Below, in pieces: positions 17,840-27,044 of a DNA stretch of 54,096 nucleotides. Within the stretch, counting starts at the first letter, position 1. Every line of letters starts with the position of its first letter. The position numbers were made by a program, and so were the translations under genes. The DNA is taken from positions 1 to 54,096 of the forward strand of contig PBSM01000331.1 in NCBI GenBank assembly GCA_002726245.1, read 5' to 3'. The notes under the pieces were generated by a model. The model made no database searches. It was given only the letters and a program-made list of their open reading frames with translations, and was not told where the DNA came from. The DNA is from Planctomycetaceae bacterium. Lineage in GTDB: Bacteria > Planctomycetota > Planctomycetia > Pirellulales > Pirellulaceae.

Positions 17840-19705
17840 TCAACGAATCGTTTCTTGGATCGTCCGGACAAGCTCCGAAACCGAAAACGGTTTACCTTGC
17901 ACCTTGTTGAAGCCAATCGTTTCCTTAACGAACTGCGAGCCAATCAGCATGCGAAGCTGTCCCATATTCAACTCGGGCACCAGGATCTTCTGATAGCGGT
18001 CGAGAATCTCGCCCAGATTCTTTGGGAACGGGTTCAAATAACGCAGGTGAGCGTGAGCCACGGAAAGACCTTGGTCTTGGCACTGTCTGACAGCCGTCGT
18101 GCAGGCACCGTACGTGCCACCCCAACTGAGGACCAGTAAGTCGCCACTATCAGCACCACTAACCTCTTGCAGCGGAATGTCATCGGCGACGTTCGCGACC
18201 TTCTGAGCACGCGTGTTCGTCATGTGCTGATGGTTGTCCGGATCGTAGCTGACGTTGCCGGTGCCGTCCTGCTTCTCGAGCCCACCGACTCGATGCATCA
18301 AGCCGGGAGTGCCGGGAATCGCCCACGGCCGGGCCAGACGTTCGTTGCGTGTGTACGGAAGGAACTCTTCGCCGTTTTCGAGTGGACCGGGATGCACGAT
18401 CTCAATCTTCGACAGATCGTTCGCATCCGGAATCAACCAGGGCTCCGACCCGTTGGCGATATAGCCATCGGTCAACAAGATAACCGGAGTCATGAAACGT
18501 ACGGCGATTCGCCATGCTTCCTGAGCCACGTCAAAACAATCGCTCGGGCAACAAGGCGCAATCACCGGCAATGGCGATTCGCCGTTGCGACCGAACATGG
18601 CTTGCAACAAATCGCTTTGCTCGGTCTTGGTCGGCAAACCGGTGCTCGGGCCACCACGTTGCACGTTGATGATGATCATCGGCAGTTCGAGAATCATTCC
18701 CAACCCCATGGCTTCGCCCTTCAAGCAAATCCCGGGGCCGCTCGATGAAGTCACTGCCATCTCACCGGCAAAGGCAGCACCGATCGCCGTACACATGGCC
18801 GCGATCTCATCTTCAGCCTGAACGGTTCGCACACCAAAGTTCTTATGCCGGCTCAGCTCGTGCAGAATGTCGCTGGCTGGCGTGATGGGATACGTTCCAA
18901 AGAACAGGCTCTTGCCACTCATCTTCGCCGCCGCCATCAAACCCCAAGCAAGAGCCTGATTGCCCATCATGTTCTTGTATTTGCCCGGTGTTAGCTTGGC
19001 AGGTTCGACTTTGTAGCTGCTCGCGAAGGCATCGGTCGTCTCGCCGTAATTCCATCCGGTGTTCAACGCACTGCGGTTCGCCTCCGCAACGTTCGGCTTG
19101 CCACCGAATTTCTCTTCGATGAAGCCCAACGTCGGTTCCATCCCGCGTCCATACAGCCAATACAGCAGGCCCATCGCAAAGAAGTTACGGCACTTGTCGC
19201 CCTCTTTCACGCTTAGTCCCGAGCCGTCGATGGCATCGCGCGTCAGCTTGGTCATCGGAACTTTGAAGAGCTGGTAGCCTTCAAGGCTTTCATCCTCGAG
19301 CGGATTGCTCGCGTAGCCGGCTTTCTCGAGGTCCTTCTTGTCGAAGGCGTCCTCGTTGACGATCAAGATTCCACGCGATTGAAGGTCGGCCAGATTCGTT
19401 TTGAGCGCGGCCGGATTCATCGCGACAAGCGCGTTCAGCGTGTCGCCGGGAGTGAAGATGTCCTGCGAGGAGAAATGGACTTGGAAGCCACTGACGCCCG
19501 CCAGCGTCCCGCGGGGAGCACGGATCTCGGCCGGGAAGTCGGGAAAGGTCGCGACGTCGTTGCCGAGCTGAGCGGACGTCCCGGTGAGCTGCGTTCCGGC
19601 TAACTGCATCCCGTCACCCGAGTCGCCGGCGAGCCGCACGGTCGCGCCTTCAATGACAACATGTTCTTTGCTGGAAGAAAGTTGGCTTTCAATTGAGATC
19701 GACAT
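17840..19705 (-). CDS. korA: 2-oxoacid:ferredoxin oxidoreductase, fused gamma-alpha subunit
   Basis: 621 residues. The N-terminal gamma domain (about 15-200) contains VRLAGDSGDGMQLAG and the FPAEIRAPRGTLAGVSGFQV block. The alpha domain (about 245-620) contains GNQALAWGLMAAA, YPITPASDILHELSRH and the TPP-partner region SSGPGICLKGEAMGLG. It pairs with the beta subunit to form the 2-oxoacid decarboxylating enzyme that delivers electrons to ferredoxin. This fused arrangement is usual in bacteria, including planctomycetes. It lies between a CBS-pair gene (87-base gap upstream) and the beta gene, so the four genes probably form one operon of an energy-sensed 2-oxoacid oxidation unit. Confidence 0.92.
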   Translation of the reverse strand: MSISIESQLSSSKEHVVIEGATVRLAGDSGDGMQLAGTQLTGTSAQLGNDVATFPDFPAEIRAPRGTLAGVSGFQVHFSSQDIFTPGDTLNALVAMNPAALKTNLADLQSRGILIVNEDAFDKKDLEKAGYASNPLEDESLEGYQLFKVPMTKLTRDAIDGSGLSVKEGDKCRNFFAMGLLYWLYGRGMEPTLGFIEEKFGGKPNVAEANRSALNTGWNYGETTDAFASSYKVEPAKLTPGKYKNMMGNQALAWGLMAAAKMSGKSLFFGTYPITPASDILHELSRHKNFGVRTVQAEDEIAAMCTAIGAAFAGEMAVTSSSGPGICLKGEAMGLGMILELPMIIINVQRGGPSTGLPTKTEQSDLLQAMFGRNGESPLPVIAPCCPSDCFDVAQEAWRIAVRFMTPVILLTDGYIANGSEPWLIPDANDLSKIEIVHPGPLENGEEFLPYTRNERLARPWAIPGTPGLMHRVGGLEKQDGTGNVSYDPDNHQHMTNTRAQKVANVADDIPLQEVSGADSGDLLVLSWGGTYGACTTAVRQCQDQGLSVAHAHLRYLNPFPKNLGEILDRYQKILVPELNMGQLRMLIGSQFVKETIGFNKVQGKPFSVSELVRTIQETIR

Positions 19706-19791
19706 AGATCACTCGTATCAATTTCGATGGGGCACGTGGCCGTTATTATGATTCGTGATGAGCCGTGGCGGAGAAGATCAGATGGGAACGA

Positions 19792-20256
19792 TCACGCACC
19801 TTCGCGCGTTTCCGTTGTGTGGTGGGGAGCGGGTGGGAGGTTGTAAACGATCGACGGAAAGTGCCCAACAAGATAGTGCAGAATCGTCCGGACCTTGACG
19901 AAGCCTTGCGGGTGACCATCCGTATCGACGATCGGTAGCCGGCGGTATCCGCCTCGCGACATCTTCGAGATCGCGGCCCCGACCGCATCACTGTTCGAGA
20001 GCGTCTCGGGGCTGGCGGTCATGACTGTTTCGATCGCAGCGTCGAGATCCGCCCCAGGTAGCATGAGCTTCAATGCGTCGCGTTCCGTGAAGATGCCAGC
20101 CAGCGCTCCCTCACGACAGACGAGCACAGATGCTCGCTGCTTCTCCTTCATGACATTCAGCACATCGCCGACCGAATCCCCCACATCAACGCATGGAGGG
20201 GTCGAACTCGAGACTTGCTCGACCGTCTCGCTATCGAGGTTCAGTTGAAAATCCAC
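19792..20256 (-). CDS. CBS-pair protein leading the 2-oxoacid oxidoreductase operon
   Basis: 154 residues consisting almost only of two CBS domains (about 18-70 and 80-132), with GIFTERDALKLML and GGYRRLPIVDTDGHPQGFV at the standard positions and a short Pro/His tail. It resembles the CBS pair at the other end of the operon (FxERDAL, GGYRxxPIV, VRxILxYL) but lacks the zinc ribbon, so the two are probably paralogues. Stand-alone CBS pairs sense AMP/ATP or similar ligands. Having one at each end of a korAB operon suggests dual control of the pathway. Confidence 0.85.
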   Translation of the reverse strand: MDFQLNLDSETVEQVSSSTPPCVDVGDSVGDVLNVMKEKQRASVLVCREGALAGIFTERDALKLMLPGADLDAAIETVMTASPETLSNSDAVGAAISKMSRGGYRRLPIVDTDGHPQGFVKVRTILHYLVGHFPSIVYNLPPAPHHTTETREGA

Positions 20257-20572
20257 AGCAAAACCCTCAAGTGTTACGAATCATCACGGACGTCGAACGC
20301 ATTTGTTTCGCTATGCGATTTATCGATCCAACCGTCCGCCGCGCATCACTAATTCAACCACCTCACAAAGCGATCGTAGCTGACCGTGAGCCGCGTGTTG
20401 CTCCAAATTCACTGATCGCCATGATCTGCTTCCGAATCCGTTCTTCCACCGTCGCCACAATCGGGGCAACCACGAGAATTTAACGCGCCAGTTCTGTTTG
20501 TAGAACGGGCATCTTGTCGAATTTGGGTAGTTTTTTGCCGAAGGACGGCCAAAACGCTTCCCGCTTTCGCCA
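20257..20572. other. intergenic region before the korAB operon
   Basis: 316 bases between the CBS gene start and the end of the conserved hypothetical gene. A minus-strand open frame of about 100 codons spans it, but its Trp/Arg-rich composition and overlap with the upstream gene make it doubtful. The region presumably contains the operon promoter; I see no clear boxes. Confidence 0.45.
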
Positions 20573-21415
20573 TCAAGTCCCTTTCGCATCCGGGCCGTTC
20601 GGTGCGTAGAGCTTGGCAAGATCGATCCCACCGCGACCTTCGTCTTCGAGCAGTTTAATACGCGTTTCGATCCGCTCCAGCCTCCGCAGCATCTGGGGAA
20701 TCAGCTCCTGGGCGTCGTCATGCGGTTTAGGCCACGGAATCGGCGGATATCCGAGATGCCGTTGGAGCGCGGCGAATAGGAAAAGCGGGTCTTTGCCCCG
20801 GTTCGCCAAAGCGATCTTGCCCTCCTTCTCACCGAATAAGACGGGCTTTTCCAACTCCGCTTCTCCCCCAAATCGACGTGCCCGCGCCACGACGTAATGC
20901 TCGCTGCGGACATACAGCAGGTCCGCAAAGTCGATCAGCCCGATCTGACGACGCACCGTCCGAATCCACTCCCGCCAGTCGTCGTCGTAGCTGGGATCCT
21001 CGGCTAGCGAGGCCAATCCACGATCGTACTGCAAGCGGTTACGGCAGAGTGTTTCGAACTGGAACAGGAACAGACCCTGTGGCGTGATTTCCTTCGAGCG
21101 GTATCCCGCCTCGGCCCGTAAGATCTCCAGGGCGACTCGCAGATCGAACTGGCCCTGCTCGTTCTCTGCTTCCGAGACGACATAGGTCTGAAACGGCGTA
21201 AAGTAGTGCGGTAACCGCGACATCGCCGGGGCAAAGACACCCGTGTGCTCCAGCTCGCTGCGAAGAAAATCGATCGCCATTGGCAGCTTTGTCGATGCCA
21301 GCAGTTCCTCGCGAGCTTGCCGAAGCAACTCCTGCAACGGCATATTCTGAGGCAGCCGCTCACTCAGAGTGCGGAAGAAATAGGCTTGTTCGACGTACTC
21401 TTCGCTGTCAAGCAT
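20573..21415 (-). CDS. conserved hypothetical protein
   Basis: 280 residues with balanced codon use and no signal peptide or membrane segment. I do not recognise a catalytic domain. Visible features are an N-terminal helical part (EEYVEQAYFFRTLSERL), an acidic middle region and a C-terminal helix (LIPQMLRRLERIETRIKLLEDEG) that could form a coiled coil. It starts 15 bases downstream of the Ser/Thr kinase stop on the same strand, so the two are probably co-transcribed and this protein may be a kinase substrate or partner. The function is unknown. Confidence 0.75.
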   Translation of the reverse strand: MLDSEEYVEQAYFFRTLSERLPQNMPLQELLRQAREELLASTKLPMAIDFLRSELEHTGVFAPAMSRLPHYFTPFQTYVVSEAENEQGQFDLRVALEILRAEAGYRSKEITPQGLFLFQFETLCRNRLQYDRGLASLAEDPSYDDDWREWIRTVRRQIGLIDFADLLYVRSEHYVVARARRFGGEAELEKPVLFGEKEGKIALANRGKDPLFLFAALQRHLGYPPIPWPKPHDDAQELIPQMLRRLERIETRIKLLEDEGRGGIDLAKLYAPNGPDAKGT

Positions 21416-21430
21416 CTAAGGGATTAGGGA

Positions 21431-22654
21431 TTAGGGCCGTTTGGGTGAAAGTGCGATCGCCAAACCGATCGCGCCGAAGATCGCCACAACAACCAGGAGC
21501 GTTAGGAGGCACGGCGAAGAGTGTTGCTCGACCACTTCCTTGCGAAGGCAGTTCTTCACAACTTTTTCGAACTCGGCCGGAATGTGAGGGTTGATTTGAC
21601 GCATTGGCCACGGTTCGCGGCTGAGGATTTCTTCTGCCAGCTTGATCTTGTTGTTGCTTCGAAATGGATGCCGCCCGGTTACGACTTCGTACAAGATCAC
21701 ACCCAGAGCCCAGATATCGATGCGGCCGTCAAGCCATTGTGATTCGCCACGGATTTGCTCCGGCGACATATAAGCGGCCGTGCCGGCGACTTCGTGCTCG
21801 CGGTTGGGTTGATGCTCGTAGTGGATCGCCAAACCGAAGTCTGCCACCAGCGGACGTCCGTCTGTGTCGAGCAGAATGTTGGCCGGCTTAAGATCTCGAT
21901 GAACGATGTCCGCATGGTGAGCATGGGCCAGGGCTTCGGTGATACCGATCGCCAACTGGCATGCATCCCGCCAATCAATCGGGCCATCTTTCATCGCCAT
22001 GTCGAGCGAATCTCCCTTGACCAGTTGCATCGCGACGAAGGGCACACCGGGCTCAACTTCACCGCAGCCGAAAACCGTCACGATTCCAGAATGGACGATC
22101 TTTGCAGCAGTTTGGGCCTCCTCCAGAAACAGCTTGGCTTGATCGACCTCGTCCTGATCGAACGGTTTCGCAACCTTTAGGGCGACAGCACGGTCCAATT
22201 GTTGATCCCGTGCGCGATAGACAATGCCGAACGTACCTTCGGCAATCACCGATTCGATTATGTACTCCCCGACAACCGTCCCGGCTGGCAGCTTTGCGCC
22301 GGGTAACAACGATGAGCCGGAGAATGCTGCGGTGCCTGTGCCGGTCTTCTCTTTCGTCGAAGCGTCTTCCTGCGACGCGGCGCTGAAGACTTCATCGACA
22401 ACGGCCGCGAGATCCGCGAAGCGTTTGCTGTATTCTTCCTTGCTCGGCTCGGCATCCATCTGTTGCAGCAGTTTCAACTCCAAACGCAGCAACTGCGAGA
22501 GTGCGATTCCGTGATGCACTTGCGCGAACGTTGCCAGATAGGTTTCGGTCTTCGGATGTTCGCCCGAGTCAAACTCCAGTTGATATTGCTTACACGCGGC
22601 CGCCAAATGGTCCTGGAGAGAATCACGTTGTGATTTGTGAGATTCTTCGCTCAT
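21431..22654 (-). CDS. Hanks-type Ser/Thr protein kinase with C-terminal membrane anchor
   Basis: 407 residues from the ATG at 22654. The frame stays open to 22774, but the extra 40 residues are Arg-rich and unlike the family. A 125-residue helical N-terminal region precedes the kinase domain, which has glycine loop AEGTFGIVY (first Gly replaced by Ala), VALK with Lys160, HRDLKPANILL (about 252-262), DFGLA (272-276), the APE-like block MSPEQIRGE and DIWALGVILYE. A hydrophobic helix near the end (LLTLLVVVAIFGAIGLAIAL) anchors it in the membrane without an extracytoplasmic sensor domain. All catalytic residues are present, so it should be active. It is divergent from the sulfatase gene and probably co-transcribed with the hypothetical gene that follows. 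Confidence 0.9.
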   Translation of the reverse strand: MSEESHKSQRDSLQDHLAAACKQYQLEFDSGEHPKTETYLATFAQVHHGIALSQLLRLELKLLQQMDAEPSKEEYSKRFADLAAVVDEVFSAASQEDASTKEKTGTGTAAFSGSSLLPGAKLPAGTVVGEYIIESVIAEGTFGIVYRARDQQLDRAVALKVAKPFDQDEVDQAKLFLEEAQTAAKIVHSGIVTVFGCGEVEPGVPFVAMQLVKGDSLDMAMKDGPIDWRDACQLAIGITEALAHAHHADIVHRDLKPANILLDTDGRPLVADFGLAIHYEHQPNREHEVAGTAAYMSPEQIRGESQWLDGRIDIWALGVILYEVVTGRHPFRSNNKIKLAEEILSREPWPMRQINPHIPAEFEKVVKNCLRKEVVEQHSSPCLLTLLVVVAIFGAIGLAIALSPKRP

Positions 22655-22882
22655 CGTCCGACAGTCCACTCGCCTCCCCGATCCATCGCTCCCAATCATT
22701 GTCCGTCGCGACCGCACGGACACATCGACAACGTCTGCGATTCTAGCGTGTGCCGCTCGCTTCACGCAAATCAAGCCCTCGATCTACTCGGTGCGTTTGG
22801 CAGCGACAATTGCACTGCTGCTTGTTCCTAGTTACGTTGCAGGCTGCAGTACGAGGCATTTGCTTTCTTGGGAGAATCCCGG

Positions 22883-24379
22883 ATGAAACAGTCCAATATC
22901 ATCACACTCGTCTTGTTGGCTCTCTTACCGACACTGGCCGCTGCCGCGCCGCGCAACGTCGTGCTGTTTGTTACCGACGACCAAAGCCCAGACGCCGGCT
23001 GTTACGGTAACTCCGTCGTTCAAACGCCGAATATGGACACGCTTGCTCGCGACGGAACCTTGTTCACTCACGCCTTCTGCACGACAGCCAGTTGCTCAGC
23101 CAGCCGCTCTGTCATCCTAAGCGGCCTGCACAACCATGCGAACGGACATTACGGACATCAACACAACTATCACAAGTTCAACGCCTATACGAACATCGTT
23201 GGCCTGCCTATCTACTTGGGCAAAGCCGGTTATCGCACGGCCCGTTGCGGCAAGTATCACGTGGCACCTGAATCGGTCTATCAGTTCGACCAGACGATTC
23301 CAGGCCCAACTCGCAGTCCGGTCGTCATGGCCAACAACTGCGAAGAGTTCATTAAGTCCGACAGCGACAAGCCGTTTTTCCTCTACATCTGCACGTCTGA
23401 TCCCCATCGTGGCGGTGGAGAGGCAACCGAGCTGCCACATCAACCAAATCGATTCGGCAATCCGGCACCTGATTCCAAGGGCTACCCGGGTGTTAAGGAA
23501 GTGATCTACGATCCAAAGGATGTGATCGTGCCAGGCTTTCTTCCCGACACACCAACCTGCCGAGCCGAGATTGCTCAATACTACCAGTCCGTTTCACGAA
23601 TCGATCAAGGCCTCGGTCGCTTGATCGAGATTCTGACGGAAGCTGGCAAGTGGGACGACACACTCTTTATCTACATCTCGGATCACGGCATTGCGATGCC
23701 CGGCGCAAAGACAACCGTCTACGAAGGCGGTATGCGGTCGCCTTGCCTCGTCCGCAATCCATACAACGACAAGCGAGGCGTTGTGACGGATGCCATGATC
23801 AGTTGGATCGACATTGCCCCGACGATCGTTGATTTTGCCGGAGCCCTTGATTCGAAGACCGGTAACGTCAAGCAAGAGATCGTGAAACAAGTTGACCGTC
23901 CCGCGCCGGGAACGCAGACAACTCGCAAGACGAATCCGGGAGACTTTCACGGGCGTTCCTTCTTGCCGGTTCTCGATCAAGAGAAGACAAAAGGCTGGGA
24001 CGTTGCGTACGCTTCACATACCTTTCACGAGATCCAGATGTACTACCCAATGCGAGTTGTACGCGAGCGCCGTTACAAGCTGATCTGGAACATCGCTCAT
24101 CCGCTGTCGTTCCCGTTCGCTTCGGATCTTTGGGCCGCCCCGACGTGGCAAGCGCAATACAAGCTCGGTAAGGACGCACCTTACGGCGAGCAGACGGTTC
24201 ATTCCTACATGTACCGCCCGAAGTTCGAGCTGTTTGATCTCCAGGAAGATTCGCACGAAGGAAAGAACTTAGCGGAAGATCCCAAGCATGCGAAGTTGCT
24301 CGACGAAATGATCGCCAAGCTCAAGGCCTTTCAACGCGAAACCGACGATCCTTGGATGATCAAGTGGCAGTACGAATAG
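22883..24379 (+). CDS. secreted type I sulfatase
   Basis: 498 residues from the ATG at 22883, which follows a GGGAGA-type ribosome site; a TTG 15 bases upstream is less likely. A signal peptide (MKQSNIITLVLLALLPTLAAAA) precedes the alkaline-phosphatase-fold sulfatase domain. The metal site DDQ (about 32-34) and the formylglycine signature CSASRS at about 71-76 are intact; Cys71 would be converted to formylglycine. YISDHGIAMPGAKTTVYEGG supplies the second half of the active site. It hydrolyses sulfate esters, most likely on algal or other sulfated polysaccharides. No sulfatase-modifying enzyme is encoded in the window. It opens the plus-strand secretome region. Confidence 0.92.
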   Translation: MKQSNIITLVLLALLPTLAAAAPRNVVLFVTDDQSPDAGCYGNSVVQTPNMDTLARDGTLFTHAFCTTASCSASRSVILSGLHNHANGHYGHQHNYHKFNAYTNIVGLPIYLGKAGYRTARCGKYHVAPESVYQFDQTIPGPTRSPVVMANNCEEFIKSDSDKPFFLYICTSDPHRGGGEATELPHQPNRFGNPAPDSKGYPGVKEVIYDPKDVIVPGFLPDTPTCRAEIAQYYQSVSRIDQGLGRLIEILTEAGKWDDTLFIYISDHGIAMPGAKTTVYEGGMRSPCLVRNPYNDKRGVVTDAMISWIDIAPTIVDFAGALDSKTGNVKQEIVKQVDRPAPGTQTTRKTNPGDFHGRSFLPVLDQEKTKGWDVAYASHTFHEIQMYYPMRVVRERRYKLIWNIAHPLSFPFASDLWAAPTWQAQYKLGKDAPYGEQTVHSYMYRPKFELFDLQEDSHEGKNLAEDPKHAKLLDEMIAKLKAFQRETDDPWMIKWQYE

Positions 24380-24391
24380 ACGTTCTTTGTT

Positions 24392-24409
24392 CCTCTCCTC
24401 TTGGAGAGG
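24392..24409 (+). terminator. possible terminator after the sulfatase gene
   Basis: Perfect 7-bp arms (24392-24398 and 24403-24409) with a 4-base loop, 12 bases after the sulfatase stop. The following bases start with only two Ts, so an intrinsic terminator is plausible but not compelling. Confidence 0.4.
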
Positions 24410-24541
24410 TTAGGTGCACATGCCGTCGCCTGATGCTGCTGGAACTACAAGCTAATGCATCCGGCTCATACTGGGGATATCTCGCGGTCTGACGATAGAC
24501 TGGGTTAGAATGGTCCCAGTTCTAAACTCGAGGAGTAGCGA

Positions 24542-27016
24542 ATGAAGTCAGCGATTACGATTGCGATCTGGCTTCTGTTGTTCGGTGCGTCGGTGCGTAA
24601 CTCAACGCTAACGGCAGAGGAACAACTGTCAGATCAGCAGCTTACGTTCTTCGAGGAACGGATCCGCCCGGTGCTGGTCGAGCATTGCTACGCGTGTCAC
24701 TCGGAACGTGCAAAGAAGCTCAAAGGCGAGTTGCGACTGGATTTGCGCGATACATCGCGCAAAGGTGGTGAGAGCGGCGCGGCCATCATCCCAGGCAAGC
24801 CGGATGCGAGTCTGCTGATTCAAGCGATGCGATACGAGTCGCTCGAGATGCCGCCCAAAGGGAAGCTGCCCGACCGCGTTGTGGCTGACTTCGTGAAGTG
24901 GATCGAGATGGGGGCGCCGGACCCGCGGGACGGAAAGGCAGCCCCTCAATCATCACGACCGAAAGACGGTCGGGATCACTGGGCCTTTCAACCAATCCAA
25001 GACCCGGCGCGCCCGAGTGTAAACAACGCTGGCTGGCCTCTTTCCGACATCGACTATTTCGTGCTGCACCGATTAGAGCAAGAGGGGCTGAAGCCGGTGG
25101 ACGATGCTGATCGTTACACGTGGCTTCGGCGAGTCAGCTTTGATCTCACCGGCTTGCCGCCGACGGTGGACGAAATCGAGCAGTTCGTTGAGAACACGTC
25201 TCCGCATGCTCATGAAGCGGCCGTCGATCGTCTGATTGCATCTCGTGCTTTTGGAGAGCGATGGGCACGGCTTTGGTTGGATCTCGTTGGGTACGCGGAT
25301 CAGATTGGTACGTCCAACAATCTCTTCGCGGAGCACGGCTGGAAGTATCGCGATTACGTCATCGATGCGTTCAACGATGACAAGCCTTTTGATCGCTTCA
25401 TCCGCGAGCAGATTGCCGGCGATTTGCTTGATTGCGCCTCGGTCGAAGCTCGCGCCGAGAGCATTACAGCAACCGGCTTTTTGGTGCTTGGCGACTTGGA
25501 AGTTGTCGAAGCTGACAAGGAAAAGATGAGGGTAGACATCATCGACCAGCAAGTTGTTAAGACAACTCGCGCGTTTCTCGGTCTAACCGTTGGCTGCGCC
25601 CGCTGTCACGATCACAAGTTCGACCCCATTCCGCAGCGTGACTATTACGCAATCGCCGGCTTCTTTCATAGCACAGAATCAACGTACAAGACCGAGCGCG
25701 GTGTATGGAGCGACGTCATCGCGCGGCAGCTACCCGAGACCGAGGCCGGTCAGGGACTCCGCGCAGAGCGTTCCCGACAACATGCCGAGAAGATCGCCGC
25801 CATGAAACTGGAGCGGACTGAGGCCAGCAAACGCAAGGGCGATCTTGACAAGCAAATCCAGGAGATCGGCAAAGCCTCCGAAGCGGAAGCGGCTCGCGCG
25901 GAACTCGCGAAGGAACGCGACCAGCTCGCCGGTCGAATTGGGCAGCTCAACCGCGAGATCGTACACGCGGAGTTTTTTGCTCCGACTGTGCCCGAGACGT
26001 ATGGCGTGCAAGACGTCAAGAAGCCGGCCAACATGCGAATCACCATTCGCGGAAACCCGCGAGCCCTCGGCGACGAAGTACCACGCGGCTTCCTAACCGT
26101 GGCGTCAGACATCACGCCGTCGCTGTCGCCTTCCGAAAGCGGCCGCAAGCAGTTCGCGGACTGGGTTGCCAGTCCGAAGAATCCTTTGACCGCGCGTGTC
26201 GTCGTCAATCGGATCTGGCAAAAACTGTTTGGCGAAGGTCTTGTGCGATCGGTCGATTATTTCGGATTGCGCGGCGAGCAGCCTTCGCATCCCGAACTGT
26301 TGGACCAGTTGGCGACGAAGTTCGTTCAAGATGGTTGGTCTCAGAAGAGCTTGGTCCGGTCGTTGGTTGTCAGTCATGCGTACCGAATGAACAGCTCGCA
26401 CAATCAGCAAGCACATGCCGCGGACCCGAACAACCAGCTATTGTGGCGAGCGAATCGTCGCCGCCTCGATGCAGAAGCGATCCGAGATGCGTTGCTAGCC
26501 GTTAGCGGACAGTTGCATCGGTCGGCGGGTGGCCCGGCGCTTCCGCTGGAGTTCCCTGAAAACGTCGCCAACATCGATCCAACGAATGTGAACCCGCCGT
26601 CGTTCTCGCTTGGAAGGTGGCGGCCCCAGCAACCGTTTGTGCGCACGATCTATTTGCCGGTCATTCGCTCCAGGCCACAACCTGGACCTGCAGAACTGCG
26701 AAACGTCTTTGACTTCACACAACCCGCGGGGTTCGCCGGGAAGCGAGCCGTCACCGCCGTTCCGACGCAAGCTCTGTTTCTGATGAATAGCCCCGTTGTG
26801 AAAGAGCACGCGAAGGCACTGAGCGAGCGACTACTAGGCGAGGCATCTGAACCAGTGGAACGACTTGAGCTCTTGTGGCTTTGCGTCTTGAACCGACCGA
26901 TCGCGGACGATGAAAGAACTAATGCTCGCTCGTTTCTCGATGAAGCTGGCGAGAACGGGTGGACCGAGCTGTGTCATGGGCTAATCGCGTCCAACGAATT
27001 CTTGATGCGGCTATAA
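24542..27016 (+). CDS. PSCyt1 / DUF1549 / DUF1553 planctomycetal cytochrome protein
   Basis: 824 residues preceded by GAGGAG. After a signal peptide, the cytochrome-type heme site CYACH (about 49-53) lies in a PSCyt1 domain, with LKGELRLDLRDTSRKGG following. The DUF1549 domain (about 165-380) has DYFVLHRLEQEGLKP and a second CxxCH, GCARCHDHKFDPI. A coiled-coil stretch (about 410-475) links to DUF1553 (about 540-800), with NPLTARVVVNRIWQKLFG and RSLVVSHAYRMNS. The family is massively expanded in planctomycetes, is periplasmic, and nearly always pairs with DUF1501, as here (28-base gap to the next gene). A role in electron transfer coupled to sugar breakdown is suspected in the literature but not established. 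Confidence 0.92.
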   Translation: MKSAITIAIWLLLFGASVRNSTLTAEEQLSDQQLTFFEERIRPVLVEHCYACHSERAKKLKGELRLDLRDTSRKGGESGAAIIPGKPDASLLIQAMRYESLEMPPKGKLPDRVVADFVKWIEMGAPDPRDGKAAPQSSRPKDGRDHWAFQPIQDPARPSVNNAGWPLSDIDYFVLHRLEQEGLKPVDDADRYTWLRRVSFDLTGLPPTVDEIEQFVENTSPHAHEAAVDRLIASRAFGERWARLWLDLVGYADQIGTSNNLFAEHGWKYRDYVIDAFNDDKPFDRFIREQIAGDLLDCASVEARAESITATGFLVLGDLEVVEADKEKMRVDIIDQQVVKTTRAFLGLTVGCARCHDHKFDPIPQRDYYAIAGFFHSTESTYKTERGVWSDVIARQLPETEAGQGLRAERSRQHAEKIAAMKLERTEASKRKGDLDKQIQEIGKASEAEAARAELAKERDQLAGRIGQLNREIVHAEFFAPTVPETYGVQDVKKPANMRITIRGNPRALGDEVPRGFLTVASDITPSLSPSESGRKQFADWVASPKNPLTARVVVNRIWQKLFGEGLVRSVDYFGLRGEQPSHPELLDQLATKFVQDGWSQKSLVRSLVVSHAYRMNSSHNQQAHAADPNNQLLWRANRRRLDAEAIRDALLAVSGQLHRSAGGPALPLEFPENVANIDPTNVNPPSFSLGRWRPQQPFVRTIYLPVIRSRPQPGPAELRNVFDFTQPAGFAGKRAVTAVPTQALFLMNSPVVKEHAKALSERLLGEASEPVERLELLWLCVLNRPIADDERTNARSFLDEAGENGWTELCHGLIASNEFLMRL

Positions 27017-27044
27017 TCAAAGAGCAAGAAGAACGGCTCAATCG

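Noticed and set aside
20320-20631. Minus-strand ORF of about 100 codons before the korAB operon
   Set aside because: Trp/Arg-rich composition, overlap with the conserved hypothetical gene and no recognisable domain; kept only as an intergenic note.
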